DNA from: Eleusine coracana subsp. coracana
Lineage: Eukaryota > Streptophyta > Magnoliopsida > Poales > Poaceae
DNA length: 64,000 nt
Assembly: GCA_032690845.1 (NCBI GenBank)
Contig: CM064417.1
Location: 27,911,833-27,975,832, forward strand
Direction: 5' to 3'
Shown piece by piece: positions 44,600 through 55,961 of the stretch (its first letter is position 1; every line of letters begins with the position of its first letter). The notes below the pieces were generated by a model. That model was not told the origin of the DNA. It did no database searches and saw only the letters and a program-made list of their open reading frames with translations. The position numbers were made by a program, and so were the translations under genes.

Positions 44600-44935
44600 A
44601 GAGGCTTTCTATAGGACTGGTGAATTGCCATTAAACGAATTGGTAAATTTGTCAAAGCAAACATTCCCCTTTATTGTTTCACCGTGGTGGAGGAAATTGC
44701 CGCAAGATCTTGCTTACCAAGGTGATGACTATTGCACGTTTTGGGCGGCGATGAAGTCGGAATTACGATATCGATTTGGCCCTCCACTTGAGTCTATGAA
44801 GAAGATTGCTGAACATGAGTGCTTGGAAGTTCCAAACCTAGAATATGCTACAATTTATGATTATGTCAAGGATGCTATTAATGCTGTTTTTTTTCTAAAC
44901 ATAAGCAAGCTGAGAGGTGTTTTAATGTGAACACA
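44600..44935 (+). pseudogene. Gag-like part of element F
   Basis: The words PWWRKLP and TFWAAMKSELRYRFGPP align with the Gag core of element A (VWWSGLA, TWEELKIEMRDRFVPP). About 100 codons are open from 44625. Upstream Gag and a zinc knuckle are not seen. Confidence 0.6.
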
Positions 44936-44939
44936 TCAA

Positions 44940-45681
44940 AAGTAGAGCTGGCAGTTCTTCAGTCTTCTTGTGCTGAACATGGCGAACCATTAATTGAAGT
45001 TGTAGATGATCTTGTGGCTTTATCATTGATGTCTCAAGAAGTAAATTCTAATGGCATCATTACAGATGTCAAGGGACAGCGTTGCAATATTTTTCAGTCA
45101 GAGTGCAAGATTAAAAGAAGGTATGCAAATTAATTGTTGATGGTGGAAGTTTCAATAATGTTATTTGTTCAGATCTGGTACATGCATTATCTTTATCTAC
45201 ATGGAGGCTTCCTACACCTTGTTACATGCAATGGATTAATAAAAGCGGCACACGGAAAATTACTCATAGGGCGAGAGTAAAATTTTTAGTGGGAGATTAT
45301 TTTGATTCTGTGGACTGTGATGTGGCACCGATGAATGTGTGTCATTTGTTGTTGGGAAGTCCATGGCAGTTTGATCTTGATGCAATACATGGAGGCCATT
45401 CCAACATTTATACTTTCATGCATAAAGGTGTTCATCATGTTCTAAAGCCAATGATTGAAAGTGATATTAAGGCTGAGGTTTTTGTTGCTGCAAAAAAGAA
45501 GAAACATGCTGTAGATATTTCCTCAAAGCTGAGGATGACTTTGCTTCAAGGGGGAGAGAATGATGTGGTAATTTCTGCTATAACAAGTGCAGCTAGTATT
45601 TCTGAAATTCTTTCAGTTGTTGCTGCATTACATTGTGCCAATAATTCTGATGTGGTCAAAGATGAATTACATGATGGGTAA
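44940..45681 (+). pseudogene. CRM-like aspartic protease of element F
   Basis: After a frameshift near 45125 the frame reads LIVDGGSFNNVICSD, MQWINKSGTRKITH, YFDSVDCDVAPM, LLLGSPWQFD, YTFMHKG. Each matches element A's protease segment (IIDGGSCNNLVSSD, IQWLNDSGKPKV, YVDSVDCDVVPM, LLLGRPWEFD, YTFMHKG). The frame is open to 45681 and then closes; RT, RNase H and integrase are absent. Confidence 0.8.
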
Positions 45682-45797
45682 ATTAGTAATGTTGCAAACA
45701 AATATCTAAACAAGAATGTTGGGATCGATCTTCCCAAGAAAGAAGCTTGTGAAATTATGTCAAAGCCGAGGACGGCTTTGATTCAAGGAAGGGAGGA

Positions 45798-46710
45798 TGA
45801 TGAGCCCATGGCACATTGAGTCACTACAACTTCATATTTTGGAAACAAGCATGAATCTATACATATTTTGGAACATGATGTTTTGAAACATTCTAACATT
45901 CAATTTGTATCTTTCACAAATGTTATGAATGTTGAAATGGAAAGTGAGGCTCTGTCATCCAGTCGTTCTATGCCATGCAAGGTTTTCATTAGGATCAATA
46001 TGAAGGTGGAGGAAAGGAAACGAGAAACAAAGCAATATGTTGTGATCAGGTCAATGTTGGAAACACTTGAGGAATCTAAGTACCACAATGATATTGTTTA
46101 TGGCTTTCCAAGGGTGTGGAAGAACTTCCCTCCAGTTGTCTTTTGTCCAGAAAGCAATCAAATTACGAATTCACAACCTATGGAAGTTCCTATTCAATTC
46201 GGACTCGGTTCAGGTTCACCCAGACAGGTGCGGAGTAAAAATACCGTAACTCGGCCATACGGAGTCGGATTGGGCCAAGTAAGTACTCATTGGAAAGATA
46301 ATTTGATAACCTTTCCAGAGGATCCAGCCCCACACTGAAATCAGTTTTCTAGAAGTCGAAATGTTCAAAACAGTACCTGGTTGTGTTGAGTCTAGGTCAG
46401 TTTTAAGTGGTGTTCGAGTCGGACCGGTTGTTTGGCTGGCCTGTGTGCCTTATAGCCTAGGGCCTGCGCCCCTATGAAGGGAGGACGTTATTCTATTGTG
46501 TTTTTGGTCATGATGTCCTCCTTGGAACCCTAGAGGCGTTGCCCTCCTCTACCGGTTGCGGCCGCCGATCTCTGTCGGTTGCTGAAGTGCGTGATCAAGT
46601 GATTCTTCCCTTGGGTGCGTGCTGGAACTTGTGGTTCCCTATCTCTAGATCATGCTTGTCTAACTAACGGGTTGGAGACTTTTATCTACTGCTGGTTTGC
46701 ATCTACATCA
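45798..46710 (+). repeat. 3' LTR of element F
   Basis: Starts TGATGAGCCCATGG after the purine tract. Contains ATACGGAGTCGGATTGGGCC and a CCCTAGAGGCG leader, laid out like the A-family LTR but with little base identity. Provisional end ACATCA. Confidence 0.55.
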
Positions 46711-47164
46711 AGTTCTTGTAAGTCGATATTTTTCTATCATGTTCTAGCTGGTTTGTCATTGCTATTGGACAACAAATATGTGGTGTCTATTTTATTGTGA
46801 TTGCTGGATCATCAAGCTTGAGATTGTTGTTCTATCTATTCATAGCTGAGTTATCAAGTTTTAATACTTATATATACTTGCTAGCACTTGCTGTACCACA
46901 AAAGATTGATACAAATCCTAGACATCGTCATTGTGTCCTTATCATCGGCCATCTGAAGTCGATGCATGCACATCAGCTGTAGTATGCTCTTCTCTTCTAT
47001 CTTTAATTTGTATGCTAAGGACGATATTCTTCATATCGGCCATGATCAAGCACTATAGATCATGAGCCAACCCAAATGCTTGGATGGTATTTCTTCAAAT
47101 ATTTACTATTGATTGCTCTACCAAACTCTTCTTTGTCTAACTTTTGCAAAAAATAAGCATTGCC
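46711..47164. other. Unassigned spacer
   Basis: Nothing coding. The passage TGCTAAGGACGATATTCTTCATATCGGCC near 47014 resembles the sequence left of element F (near 44240), which suggests both flanks come from similar older elements. Confidence 0.35.
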
Positions 47165-48790
47165 TGGTGCAGATCGGCTTAATTTAAATGGCCCTTCCCT
47201 TGTTGGTAACCATTTCCCGAATCTGTTATCCCTAGAGCCGATGGGATAATTAACTTCCAGACAAGATCCCCTTCTGTAAAACTTTTGGGCACCACCTTCT
47301 TATTGTAAAATCTGGATACACGAGCTTTATTTTCTTGAATTCTGTCTAGGGCCCTCATCCGATGCTGCATGATGTCTTCTATTTCATCATATATAACTTG
47401 TCTATAATCATCGGCCGATAATTGATGTTGCAATTCTATTCTTCTTGACCCTAGATTCGTTTCCCAAGGCAAAAGTGCTTCATGCACATATACCAGCTGA
47501 TAAGTAGTGCCTTTATCGACCCGTGACAAGCCATCCTATAAGCCATAATGACTCAACCAATGTTGTATGCCACTTCTTTGGTTGCTCATCTATTTTTCTC
47601 TTAATCAACTTGATCAAACTTTTGTTTAATGCTTCTGCTTTACCATTGGCTTGAGCATAATAAGGCGATGAATTCAATAATTTAATACCCATACTATTGG
47701 TAAAGTTTTGGAACTCTTCCGATGTAAATAGAACCTTGGTCAGTAGTAATAGTCCGCGGCACACCAAACCTGTATATGATATGTTCTTTAACAAAAATTA
47801 GTCACATCATTGGTCATCACATTCTTCATTGCACTTCTTCAACACACTTTGTGAAATAATCCATTGCCGCCAGAATATACTTTTGACCTTTGCTTGATGT
47901 TGGATAAATTTGGCCAATCATATCCATACCCCAACCTCTAAACGGCCATGGCTTAATAATTGGATTTATAGCCAATGTTGGTGCTCTCTGAATTGCCCCA
48001 AACTTCTGATAGTCTTAACAACCCTTGTAATACTTGAAGCAATCTTCTAGCATAGTAGGCCAATAATATCTAGTCCTCTTCAATAACCATCTCATTTTAT
48101 GAGCCAATTGATATGTACCACAGATGCCTTCATGTACTTCGCACATAACCACTTTAGCTTCTTCTTGATTCAGCACCTTAGCAGTACACCATCAATTGTC
48201 CGATAATAATGTTTTTCTTCTAATAAAACTACCTCAATGCCATGTGTCGAACTTTTCGAGGAGTACATTGAGTCGGATCCTTAAGATACTGAATAATCTT
48301 GGACCTCCAATCTTTTTCATCGACATCGGCTATCTCGATGATCACACCATTTGTATTCAACTGATAGCAGATACTGACATGCTTGAAACTTACTGCTCTG
48401 AAGTACTGCATCACATCCTGACACTCGGCTTAAAATAGCCTCAAGATATCATCTTTGCACTCAAAATCTCTTGCTAATTTCCCGAGTACCAGTAAGAAAT
48501 CACCAACAATCTCAACGAAATTGGCTCCAGCTTTTTGCAAGATCTATAATCCATTACGAACAACCTAATATTCTACCTGATTATTGGTTGAAGTCTCCGC
48601 AACAAATGCAAATTCAAACCTTGCCCCCCGAGGCGACACAATGAATAATTTGAGCTTTTGGGTCAGATTTCTTGAGAAATTTGTTGCTATGATGAGCTAG
48701 AACAATCCTATATGGATCCTTGACTGAACCAATAGCTCTAGCACCTTCGATTTGAAGGATGTCTCAAGTTTCCTCTTTTTGGTATTCTTA
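47165..48790 (-). pseudogene. Tat-type gypsy RNase H and integrase remnant
   Basis: On the minus strand: an RNase H-like part (TSTNNQVEY near 48590), HHCC finger words (EVHEGICGTYQLAHKM, YYWPTMLEDCF; about 48020-48190), integrase core (SEEFQNFTNSMGIKLLNSSPYYAQANGKAEALNKS, about 47600-47730), then YVHEALLPWETNLGSRR and EGDLVWK (47179-47520). GHEA-like LPWE..LGSRR with a YDEIED segment is typical of the Tat/Ogre lineage. Numerous stops and shifts. Confidence 0.75.
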
Positions 48791-48959
48791 GCACAAGATC
48801 TGAAATTTGTGATGATTCCTTGAGCCAATCGATTTGATCTTCTAGGATTAGAGTCGTGATGTGTTGAAGATTCACTAATCCAAAAATCGCATCATTTGGA
48901 GTTCATTTGATTAAGTTTTGACCAAGTTTTTGCCTAATCCCAAAACCTTTTCCTGTTCT

Positions 48960-49356
48960 GTCGGGGTCGATCGGCACTGCCGACGATCGGGACTGGCACT
49001 GTCGATAGGTCATCCAAACCTCGCACCGGCACTGCTGATGCCCAAACCGCCACTGCTGATGCGCTCTGTTTGCTGCTTCTGAGAATCCCTCACTGGCACT
49101 GCCAATGGCTGTGATTGACACTGCTAATGGTAGTCTAGTTTCGCATTGTTTTGAGTTTCCTTTTGTTTTCATTGTGTTCCACTACTGTAGTTGATCATTC
49201 CTAGGGTTGGCACATCACAAGTTGGTGTGAGTAGCCTTGTTGATCGTTTTAGAGGTTGGCTCGGGTTGTAATCGGGACAGAGCCCAAGTTCTCTTGGAGA
49301 ATTTTAATTGGCTCCCATTCACCCCTCCCCCCTCTGGTCGCCTTCTTGGTCCTTCA
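48960..49356 (+). repeat. 3' part of the SIRE-type 5' LTR
   Basis: Ends in TTGGTCCTTCA right before a primer site. Contains six irregularly spaced copies of a GGCACTGCYRATG-like word (48973, 48995, 49028, 49049, 49095, 49117). The LTR start was not located; sequence left of about 48960 may belong to it. Confidence 0.6.
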
Positions 49357-49358
49357 AT

Positions 49359-49371
49359 TGGTACCAGAGCC
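49359..49371 (+). other. Primer binding site of the SIRE-type element
   Basis: TGGTACCAGAGCC, one base away from the tRNA-iMet complement, two bases after the LTR end. Confidence 0.8.
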
Positions 49372-49419
49372 GATTTGATCACTAGTTGACCTTAACCGAC
49401 TTTGTGATCCGAAGGCGAC

Positions 49420-51920
49420 ATGGAGAAGCATGCGGTCAAGCTTTGGATGTTCGATGGAGAAGACTTTCCCTACTGGAAGTCATGGACCAAGGCTTATCTC
49501 TTAAGCCAAGGACGTGCAATTTGGGAGATCGTGGAGCAGGACTATGCTATACCGGACGACCTCAACACTTCGTCAGTAGGTGAGTTAACCAGGGATGAAA
49601 ACAACTCCAAGGCTGTCAATATCCTGCTTTCTGCTCTAGGTAGGAATGAACATGACCGTGTTGCTCATCTTGACACTGCACACGCCATTTGGGCATAGCT
49701 TTGCACGTACCATGAGGGTACCAATCAAGTCAAGTCTATGCATAAGGATTCTTACAATAGATAGTACCAAACATTTGCACAAAAGCCTGGCGAGTCACTA
49801 GATGACACTTTTCGTAGGTTTGAGGCCATTGTGTGCAACTTGCGGTCTTGTGGTAACCTTGTGTACAATGATAATGACAGAGCTAAGCAACTGCTATATT
49901 CACTTGATGAAAATGCTTGGGGGGTTAAGATTGCTGCACTAGAAGAAACTGCTGATTTCAATACCCTGGACTATGAGCAGCTGTATAGCAAGCTAAAATC
50001 TCATGAACTATCTAGGAAGTCTCATCCTAATGTTGCTAATCCTGCTTCTAGCATGGCTTTGGTTTATAGCTCTCAAAAGGGTAGTCATAGTGGTGCTTCT
50101 TATGGAACTGACCCCTCGCTGGACAAGTCTTCTTTGGAGTTTGCTTTGTCTTCTCTTGTTGCAGCTTCTGATGAACAGATGGAGTGCATTTCTGACGAGG
50201 AGCTGTCCTTGCTCACAAGGAAGTTCCGGAAGTTCTACAACAACCGGAAGAAGAGAAGAGGAGGTGGTTCAAGAATCTGCTTCGAGTGTGGTGACCCTAG
50301 ACACTTCATCGCTGACTGCCCCAAGAAGAAGAAGAAGTCTGAGTACCATGACAACAACACTGAATATTTCAAGCAGAAGAAGAACCACTTCTACAAGAAA
50401 GGCAAGAACTCCAAGAAGTTCACCAAGGCCATTGCACGTGCCTCCGTTGCCGCCTTGAGCGATGTCGACCTCACATCAAGCGAAAGCCTTACAAGCTCGG
50501 AGGAGGAGGCTGAGAAGCCACGAGTCAAGAGGAAGGATGACTTCACCGGGCTTTGCTTCATGACAAAAAAACAACCACGACATCGACTCTGGCTCCGACT
50601 CCGACACAAGCGAGGTACCTCCCACTCTTGATAAGCTCTCTTCTGAACTTGATCATTTGCGCGATGTTTTGCTCATGCAAGATGATAAGCTTCACAGCGC
50701 TGAACGTGAGAGTAGAAAGCTTAAGTCTAAGTTGGAGATTGTTGAGTATGAAATCACTTTGCTTAGGTCTAAGCTTGCAAAAGATGACATTGCTGTTGAG
50801 TGTGAGTCTTGTCAAGTTGTGATGAATGATCTTGCACAGAGGGAAAGTGTGCATGCTCAAGTTGCCAGTCAGCTTGAGAGTGCCTTTAAAGAGCTTGATG
50901 AATTCAAAGCTAGACCAACTCTTTTGGGTGCATGTCAGAAGTTCCCCAAGCTCACTAATGAGTTGGAAGCTCAAACCCTCAAAGTCAAAGAGCTCGAGTC
51001 CAAGCTGCTAGATGAGACTCGCTCAAAAGTTCTCCCACCACCATGTGTAGTGTGTGGCTCTCTTAAGGATAAGCTTGCAATCACTAGGGAGGAAAACAAA
51101 ATTCTAACCCAAGAAAATGACTATCTCATCTCTCGTCTGCAAAGAACCCTAGTGAGTGAGGAGAAGATTGAAAGTGACTTGGCAAGAGTCAAAGAAAGTG
51201 CCAGTAGGTCAACCTACAACTTGGACTTGGGATTTGAGAGGTTTGACAAGGAGAGTGAGAATGTGGGTAAGTTTGTGCCTTAGTTCTAGCTACAAGGATG
51301 AGGAACAGTCCATCAAACCCACTGACACATACTACCCACCTAACCCCAATCCTTCCTTCAACCCAAAGCAAGCCGAGAAGCCAAAACCCAAACCCACTGT
51401 GCAAGCTAAGCGTAAACATGAGAGTGTCTACATTTGCATGTTCTATGGTCGTAAGGGTCACTTAGATGAGTACTGTTATAGGCGTAAGAGAATTGAGAGG
51501 ATGCAAGCTGAGTTAACTAGGAATGTGCATCATGATGATTTTGTTGGTTTTCAGCCTAGCTCCTTTTCTCATGCCTATCATGGACAGTGTCATTCCTCAT
51601 ATGGCTTTGACTCACGAAACAGAGGCTTTGCTCCGCAGCGCTTTGGCGCCCCATGTTTTCCCTATCGTGGTGAGCGTCGCTCGTGTGGATTTGGCTTATA
51701 CACAGATGATTTCTATCCTCATAACCACAGGCTTGAGTCGAGACACTTTGATAGGCTACGCTTTCCCCATCGTGGTTCTCATTCCACGCGTTCAACTGGT
51801 AATGTGCAAAGAACTGTGACAACCCTTGCAGGTTGTGTGATTCAGTGCTGGGTTCCCAAGAGTTTTCTTTCTAACCCCATCACTAAGTCATTGATCTTTC
51901 CCTCTCATTCTTTGTAGGCA
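49420..51920 (+). pseudogene. Gag of a SIRE/Maximus-type copia element
   Basis: From ATG 49420 the frame gives KLWMFDGEDFPYWKSWTKAY, then stops at 49696 and about 49762, then a UBN2-type Gag to a zinc knuckle CFECGDPRHFIADC (about 50279-50320). One extra A in a run near 50565 shifts the frame to a coiled-coil part (50657-51283). A second shift leads to a degenerate second knuckle, CMFYGRKGHLDEYC (about 51435-51476), and a Tyr/Gly/Arg-rich linker. Long Gag with coiled coil and two knuckles is typical of SIRE elements. Confidence 0.85.
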
Positions 51921-51924
51921 GCAG

Positions 51925-53840
51925 GTGGAGGCCTTTAGAACAAATGGTTGATGGACTCCGGGTATTCGCACCACATGACCGGAGATGCAAAGTAGTTCTC
52001 TAGCCTCACTCCCTTGAAGCGTCGGGAGTATGTGACCTTTGGAGATGACAAGAGAGGGAGACTGAAGGCAAGAGGCGCAGTAAGGTAAATGAAAAATTCA
52101 CTCTCAAGGATGTTGGTTTGGTTGAGCATCTCAAGTACAATCTCCTCTCTCTCTCTCAGTTGCTTGATGTTGGTTTGGAAGTGCGCTTTAAGAAAAGTGC
52201 TTCTTGTGTTCTTGATTCGAATGGCACTTTGGTTTGTGGGATTTCTAGCATTGGGAAAGTTTTTCAGGCTGATTTTGCTGTCTCTCGTGTTCTCACAAGT
52301 GCTTGTTTGCTCAATCTTCTTCTGAGCTATAGAAATGGCATAGGAGATTAGGCCACATGAGCTTTGACTTGCTTTGTCGCTTGAGTGGCCTAGGTTTGAT
52401 CCGAGGATTGCCTAAGCTCAGATTTGATAAGGATTTGGTTTGTGGTCCTTGTCGTCATGGGAAAATGATTGCCGCTTCTCATCCACCAATTAATTTGGTG
52501 ATGACTGAATGCCCTGGAGAGTTGCTTCACATGGACACTATTGGTCCTTCTCGGGTTCGTTCGGCGGGTGGGAAGTGGTATGTTCTTGTGATTGTTGATG
52601 ACTACTCTCGCTACTCTTGGGTTTACTTTCTTGAGAGAAAGGATGAAGTGTTTCATCACTTTCAGAGCTTAGGTTTGAGGTTGTTCAAGGAACTTCCTGG
52701 TGCATTACGAGCAATTCGCAGTGATAATGGCACCAAGTTCAAGAACTCCTCCTTTGATGCTTTCTGTCTTAAGCATGGTATTGAGCATTAGTTTTCAGCA
52801 CCTCGTGTCCCTCAGCAGAATGGTATGGTCGAAAGAAAGAACAGAACCTTGGTGGAAATGGCCCGGACGATGCTCGATGAGCATAGGACTCCGAGGCGGT
52901 TCTGGGCTGAGGCCATTAGCACTGCTTGCTATGTTTCCAATCGGATTTTCTTGCGCTTAATTCTTAATGTGACTTCCTATGAGCTACGCTTTGAGAGGAA
53001 GCCATTAGTTTCTCATTTGCGTGCCTCTGGGTGCAAGTGCTTTATTCTCAAGCATGACAATCTTGATAAGTTTGAGTCGAGATCTTCTGATGGAATCTTT
53101 CTTGGCTACAACCCTCATGGCCATTCCTATAGAGTTCTAAATTTGGAGACTAACACCATCGTAGAATCCTGCGATGTAACCTTTGATGAATCAAACTCTT
53201 GTGCAAGCAATATGATTGAGACTGCAGGTAATAAGGAGATGGAGGAGAGTATCTTTGTAGAAGAGAACCTATGGGGCTTGGATGATGACGATGATGAGTC
53301 ATTCCATCCCACATCCGAACTTATTCCTGCTGCTTCCACCACTCCAGCAGAGGGTCCAGAAGCTTCTACATCGACCTCAGCAGCTGTCGAGCCAGCTCCA
53401 GCTGTGGTTGAGGGGGAGGTATGCTCTGAGAGAGAGGCTCCTCACCACATTCAGCATCAACATCCAGCTCAACAGATGATCGACAATCTCTATAAGAGGA
53501 CAACAAAGTCAAGGTCTACACATCTCCCCTGCTTTACTAATTCTCTCTTTATTGCCACCTTTGAACCTCAAGATGTTGGACACATATTATCTGATGAACA
53601 TTGGGTTAATGCCATGCATGAGGAGTTGGAAAACTTTGAGAGAAACAATGTGTGGACCCTAGTAGAGCTTCCTGTTGGTGTCAATATCAAAGGAACCAAG
53701 TAGGTTTTCAAAAACAAGCATCGAGAACATGGTGAGGTTGTTAGAAACAAGGCCAGGCTTGTTGTCTAGGGTTTCAGTCATGTGGAGGGCTTAGACTATG
53801 CGGAAACCTTTGCTCCTATTGCTTGCATAGAAGCCATTAG
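51925..53840 (+). pseudogene. Protease, integrase and RT start of the SIRE-type element
   Basis: Protease WLMDSGYSHHMTGD (about 51943-51984). Integrase finger WHRRLGHMSFD (about 52334) with CGPCRHGKM. Catalytic blocks LLHMDTIGP, IRSDNGTKF and VPQQNGMVERKNR are all present, but a TAG at 52789-52791 splits the core. RT begins HWVNAMHEELENFERNNVWTLV and has stops at 53701 and about 53768. It is cut at FAPIACIEAI by element B at 53841. The rest of RT and RNase H is absent on the far side of B. Confidence 0.85.
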
Positions 53841-54743
53841 TGATGAGAACATCACTCCTATTGATACACACAACACTCCTCCAATTATGGACTTGCAAGG
53901 TCCAATGACTAGAGCTCGTGCACGACGACTAAATTTAGAGGTGCTATATGTTACTTTTGAGAATGGTTTGCTACCTAATAATTATTTTATGATTAGGAAC
54001 CATGGAGAGGACCAGGAGATGATGGGAGAAGGAGTTAGGAACGTGGAGGACTAGCAAGGGCTTGAAAGCCAAGGTGGAGGCCCAATCGAAGCTGACTTCG
54101 AGTGTGTTTTGGGTCCCAGGATCAGTCTGCATTAAAACGGTCGCTCAGGACGCATACGGACTTTGATTTGGACGTTCTACCTATGCACGGAAAGACAAAT
54201 AGAAGACCTTTCCAATGCAGCCAGTATCATGTCAAAATTCACCCGGAGTCATTGGAAATTGTTAAAACAAGAGAGGGTCCAGAATCTGTGTCGGTGCTAC
54301 GTCGCCTATTTTTGGCCTTTGGGCTTTATATCCAGTTGAGCCCAATTAGGGCTGCGTCCAGAGGGTCTTGCACGACCCTAGGGTCTTCATATACAGCTGC
54401 CACCACACCATTAGGATTTGAGTCTTGCTTAGATCAATTCTATTCATAAGCAGTGTTGCCATTCATCGGTTTGTGAGACCCCAACTTCGTGAGTTTAATC
54501 ATACATCTGTAATTGTGTTGTATTCTTCGTTGTTCTTGCTTGTGTTCTTGATTCGCAGGCAGGGATTAGCCTTCTCGGTGAGGTCAATCATCCTTGGACG
54601 GTTGATAACCAGAGGAGACGTTGTGCTGCGATTGCGGTGTTCTGAACGTGTTGTTTAGAAGCCGGATCGATTTGTGTTTCGCCTTCGCCCAAATCAAGAT
54701 TTATCAGAACCTTTCAGAAGATCAGGAATCCTTGTTCACATCA
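53841..54743 (+). repeat. 5' LTR of element B
   Basis: Starts TGATGAGAACATC, ends TTCACATCA. It lacks 21 bp near 53944 present in all other copies. It shares the CGACGA (Arg-Arg) variant with the solo LTRs, where the 3' LTR has CGACAA. Confidence 0.9.
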
Positions 54744-54745
54744 AG

Positions 54746-54758
54746 TGGTAATCAGAGC
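54746..54758 (+). other. Variant tRNA-iMet primer binding site of element B
   Basis: TGGTAATCAGAGC, the same one-base-longer form as in element A. Confidence 0.8.
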
Positions 54759-55961
54759 TTCAGGTGCACCATCAGGTTCGCACTACCCTTTAGTTTTGTT
54801 TTCGTGTTCTTCCTACCGTCCATAGAAAAGCCAAAAAAAAAAAATTTCCCCCGCCCATAACCACGTGTTTAGCCTTTGCATATTTCAATTCAGAGTCCAT
54901 AGTGTTGAGTTTATGCCCTAATTCTTGTTTAGTCGCTGGTTTAGTTTGTGTTTTTGTCATCAGTAGTGTTTCCCTTGCAACCCTAGCCGCCATCCCCTGC
55001 ACCACCCTCGGTTTTGTCGGCTTTGTGTGCTAGGGTTGATTGATCAACACGCCCACCCTAATCCTACCCTAAACCCACCCTCAACACCTTGGACCAATTC
55101 TCACAAATTCTATTTTCCGCTGCATCCACCCCGCCAAAAAAATCCCTACTCGACCCCAAACCCGACTCAGTTTCACTCAAACCCCGGGTTTCTTCATAAC
55201 CGGGTTCGACACCCCTTCGGTAAAACGGCCATAACTTTTCGCTCGGTTGTCCGTTTTGGCTAAAATTTTTACAGAAGATTCTTGATAAAAAGTTAAAAAA
55301 ATTTCTGTAGGCCCAACGTTCCCTCATCAAAAATTTCAAAAAAAATCGGGAAGATAAAGAAAAAATTCATTCAAGTTGAAACCCGACGTTTTTTGAAACT
55401 TCAAGAATTTCTGTAGGCCACGTCCTACCTCTGTTTGAGCAGAAATGTTTTGGGGTTTCTCCCCCATTGTTAGTGAGTTGGAGAAAAATATCAAAAAAAT
55501 AAAATAAAAAAAAGAAATTTGGGATTTCTACTAGTGCTCCATCTAGCCCCCTGGATTTTCTGAGTTTATCTGTTTTACACTTAGCCCACTGTTATCGACT
55601 GTGTGCCTTTGTCTCCTTGTTTCTTCTTTGCTATTACTATTGTTCTAGAACATAGTTAGACCAGCAACTAGGGACAAGTTACATCGGCACTTATTCAGCT
55701 TTACTATCTGTTTTTGATTTGTGTGCCACTTACATATATATATTTGGCCTTCCTAGCTCTACATATTTCTTCTGGATAGCACACAGGTTATTTTGTGACC
55801 CTTGCAATCGTGGAACACACCTCCCTTGTATCCTTTGCTTTGTTTTTTTTTAGAACTTTGTAAGAGCTTTGCAAGAAGCTTCCTTTTACTGTGTTGAGAG
55901 GCACCACTGCTTAGTAGTTTCGTAGGGATAACCTTCACTTTTTGTTTCCTGTTTTGGTCTA
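54759..55961 (+). other. Untranslated leader of element B
   Basis: About 1.2 kb, matching the element A leader throughout, including the A/T-rich tracts. No coding signal. Confidence 0.75.

Larger units (their letters stand above)
44267..46710 (+). mobile_element. Small CRM-related element F without reverse transcriptase
   Basis: Two related repeats starting TGATGAGYCCATGG lie at 44267 and 45798. The second is preceded by the purine tract GGAAGGGAGGA, the same arrangement as in element A. Between them are a gag-like part and a protease like that of element A, and nothing else. The 5' repeat is cut short at about 44459, followed by TGGTATCAG, which may be what is left of the primer site. No clean target duplication was found, and the right end (46710, ACATCA) is provisional. 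Confidence 0.65.
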
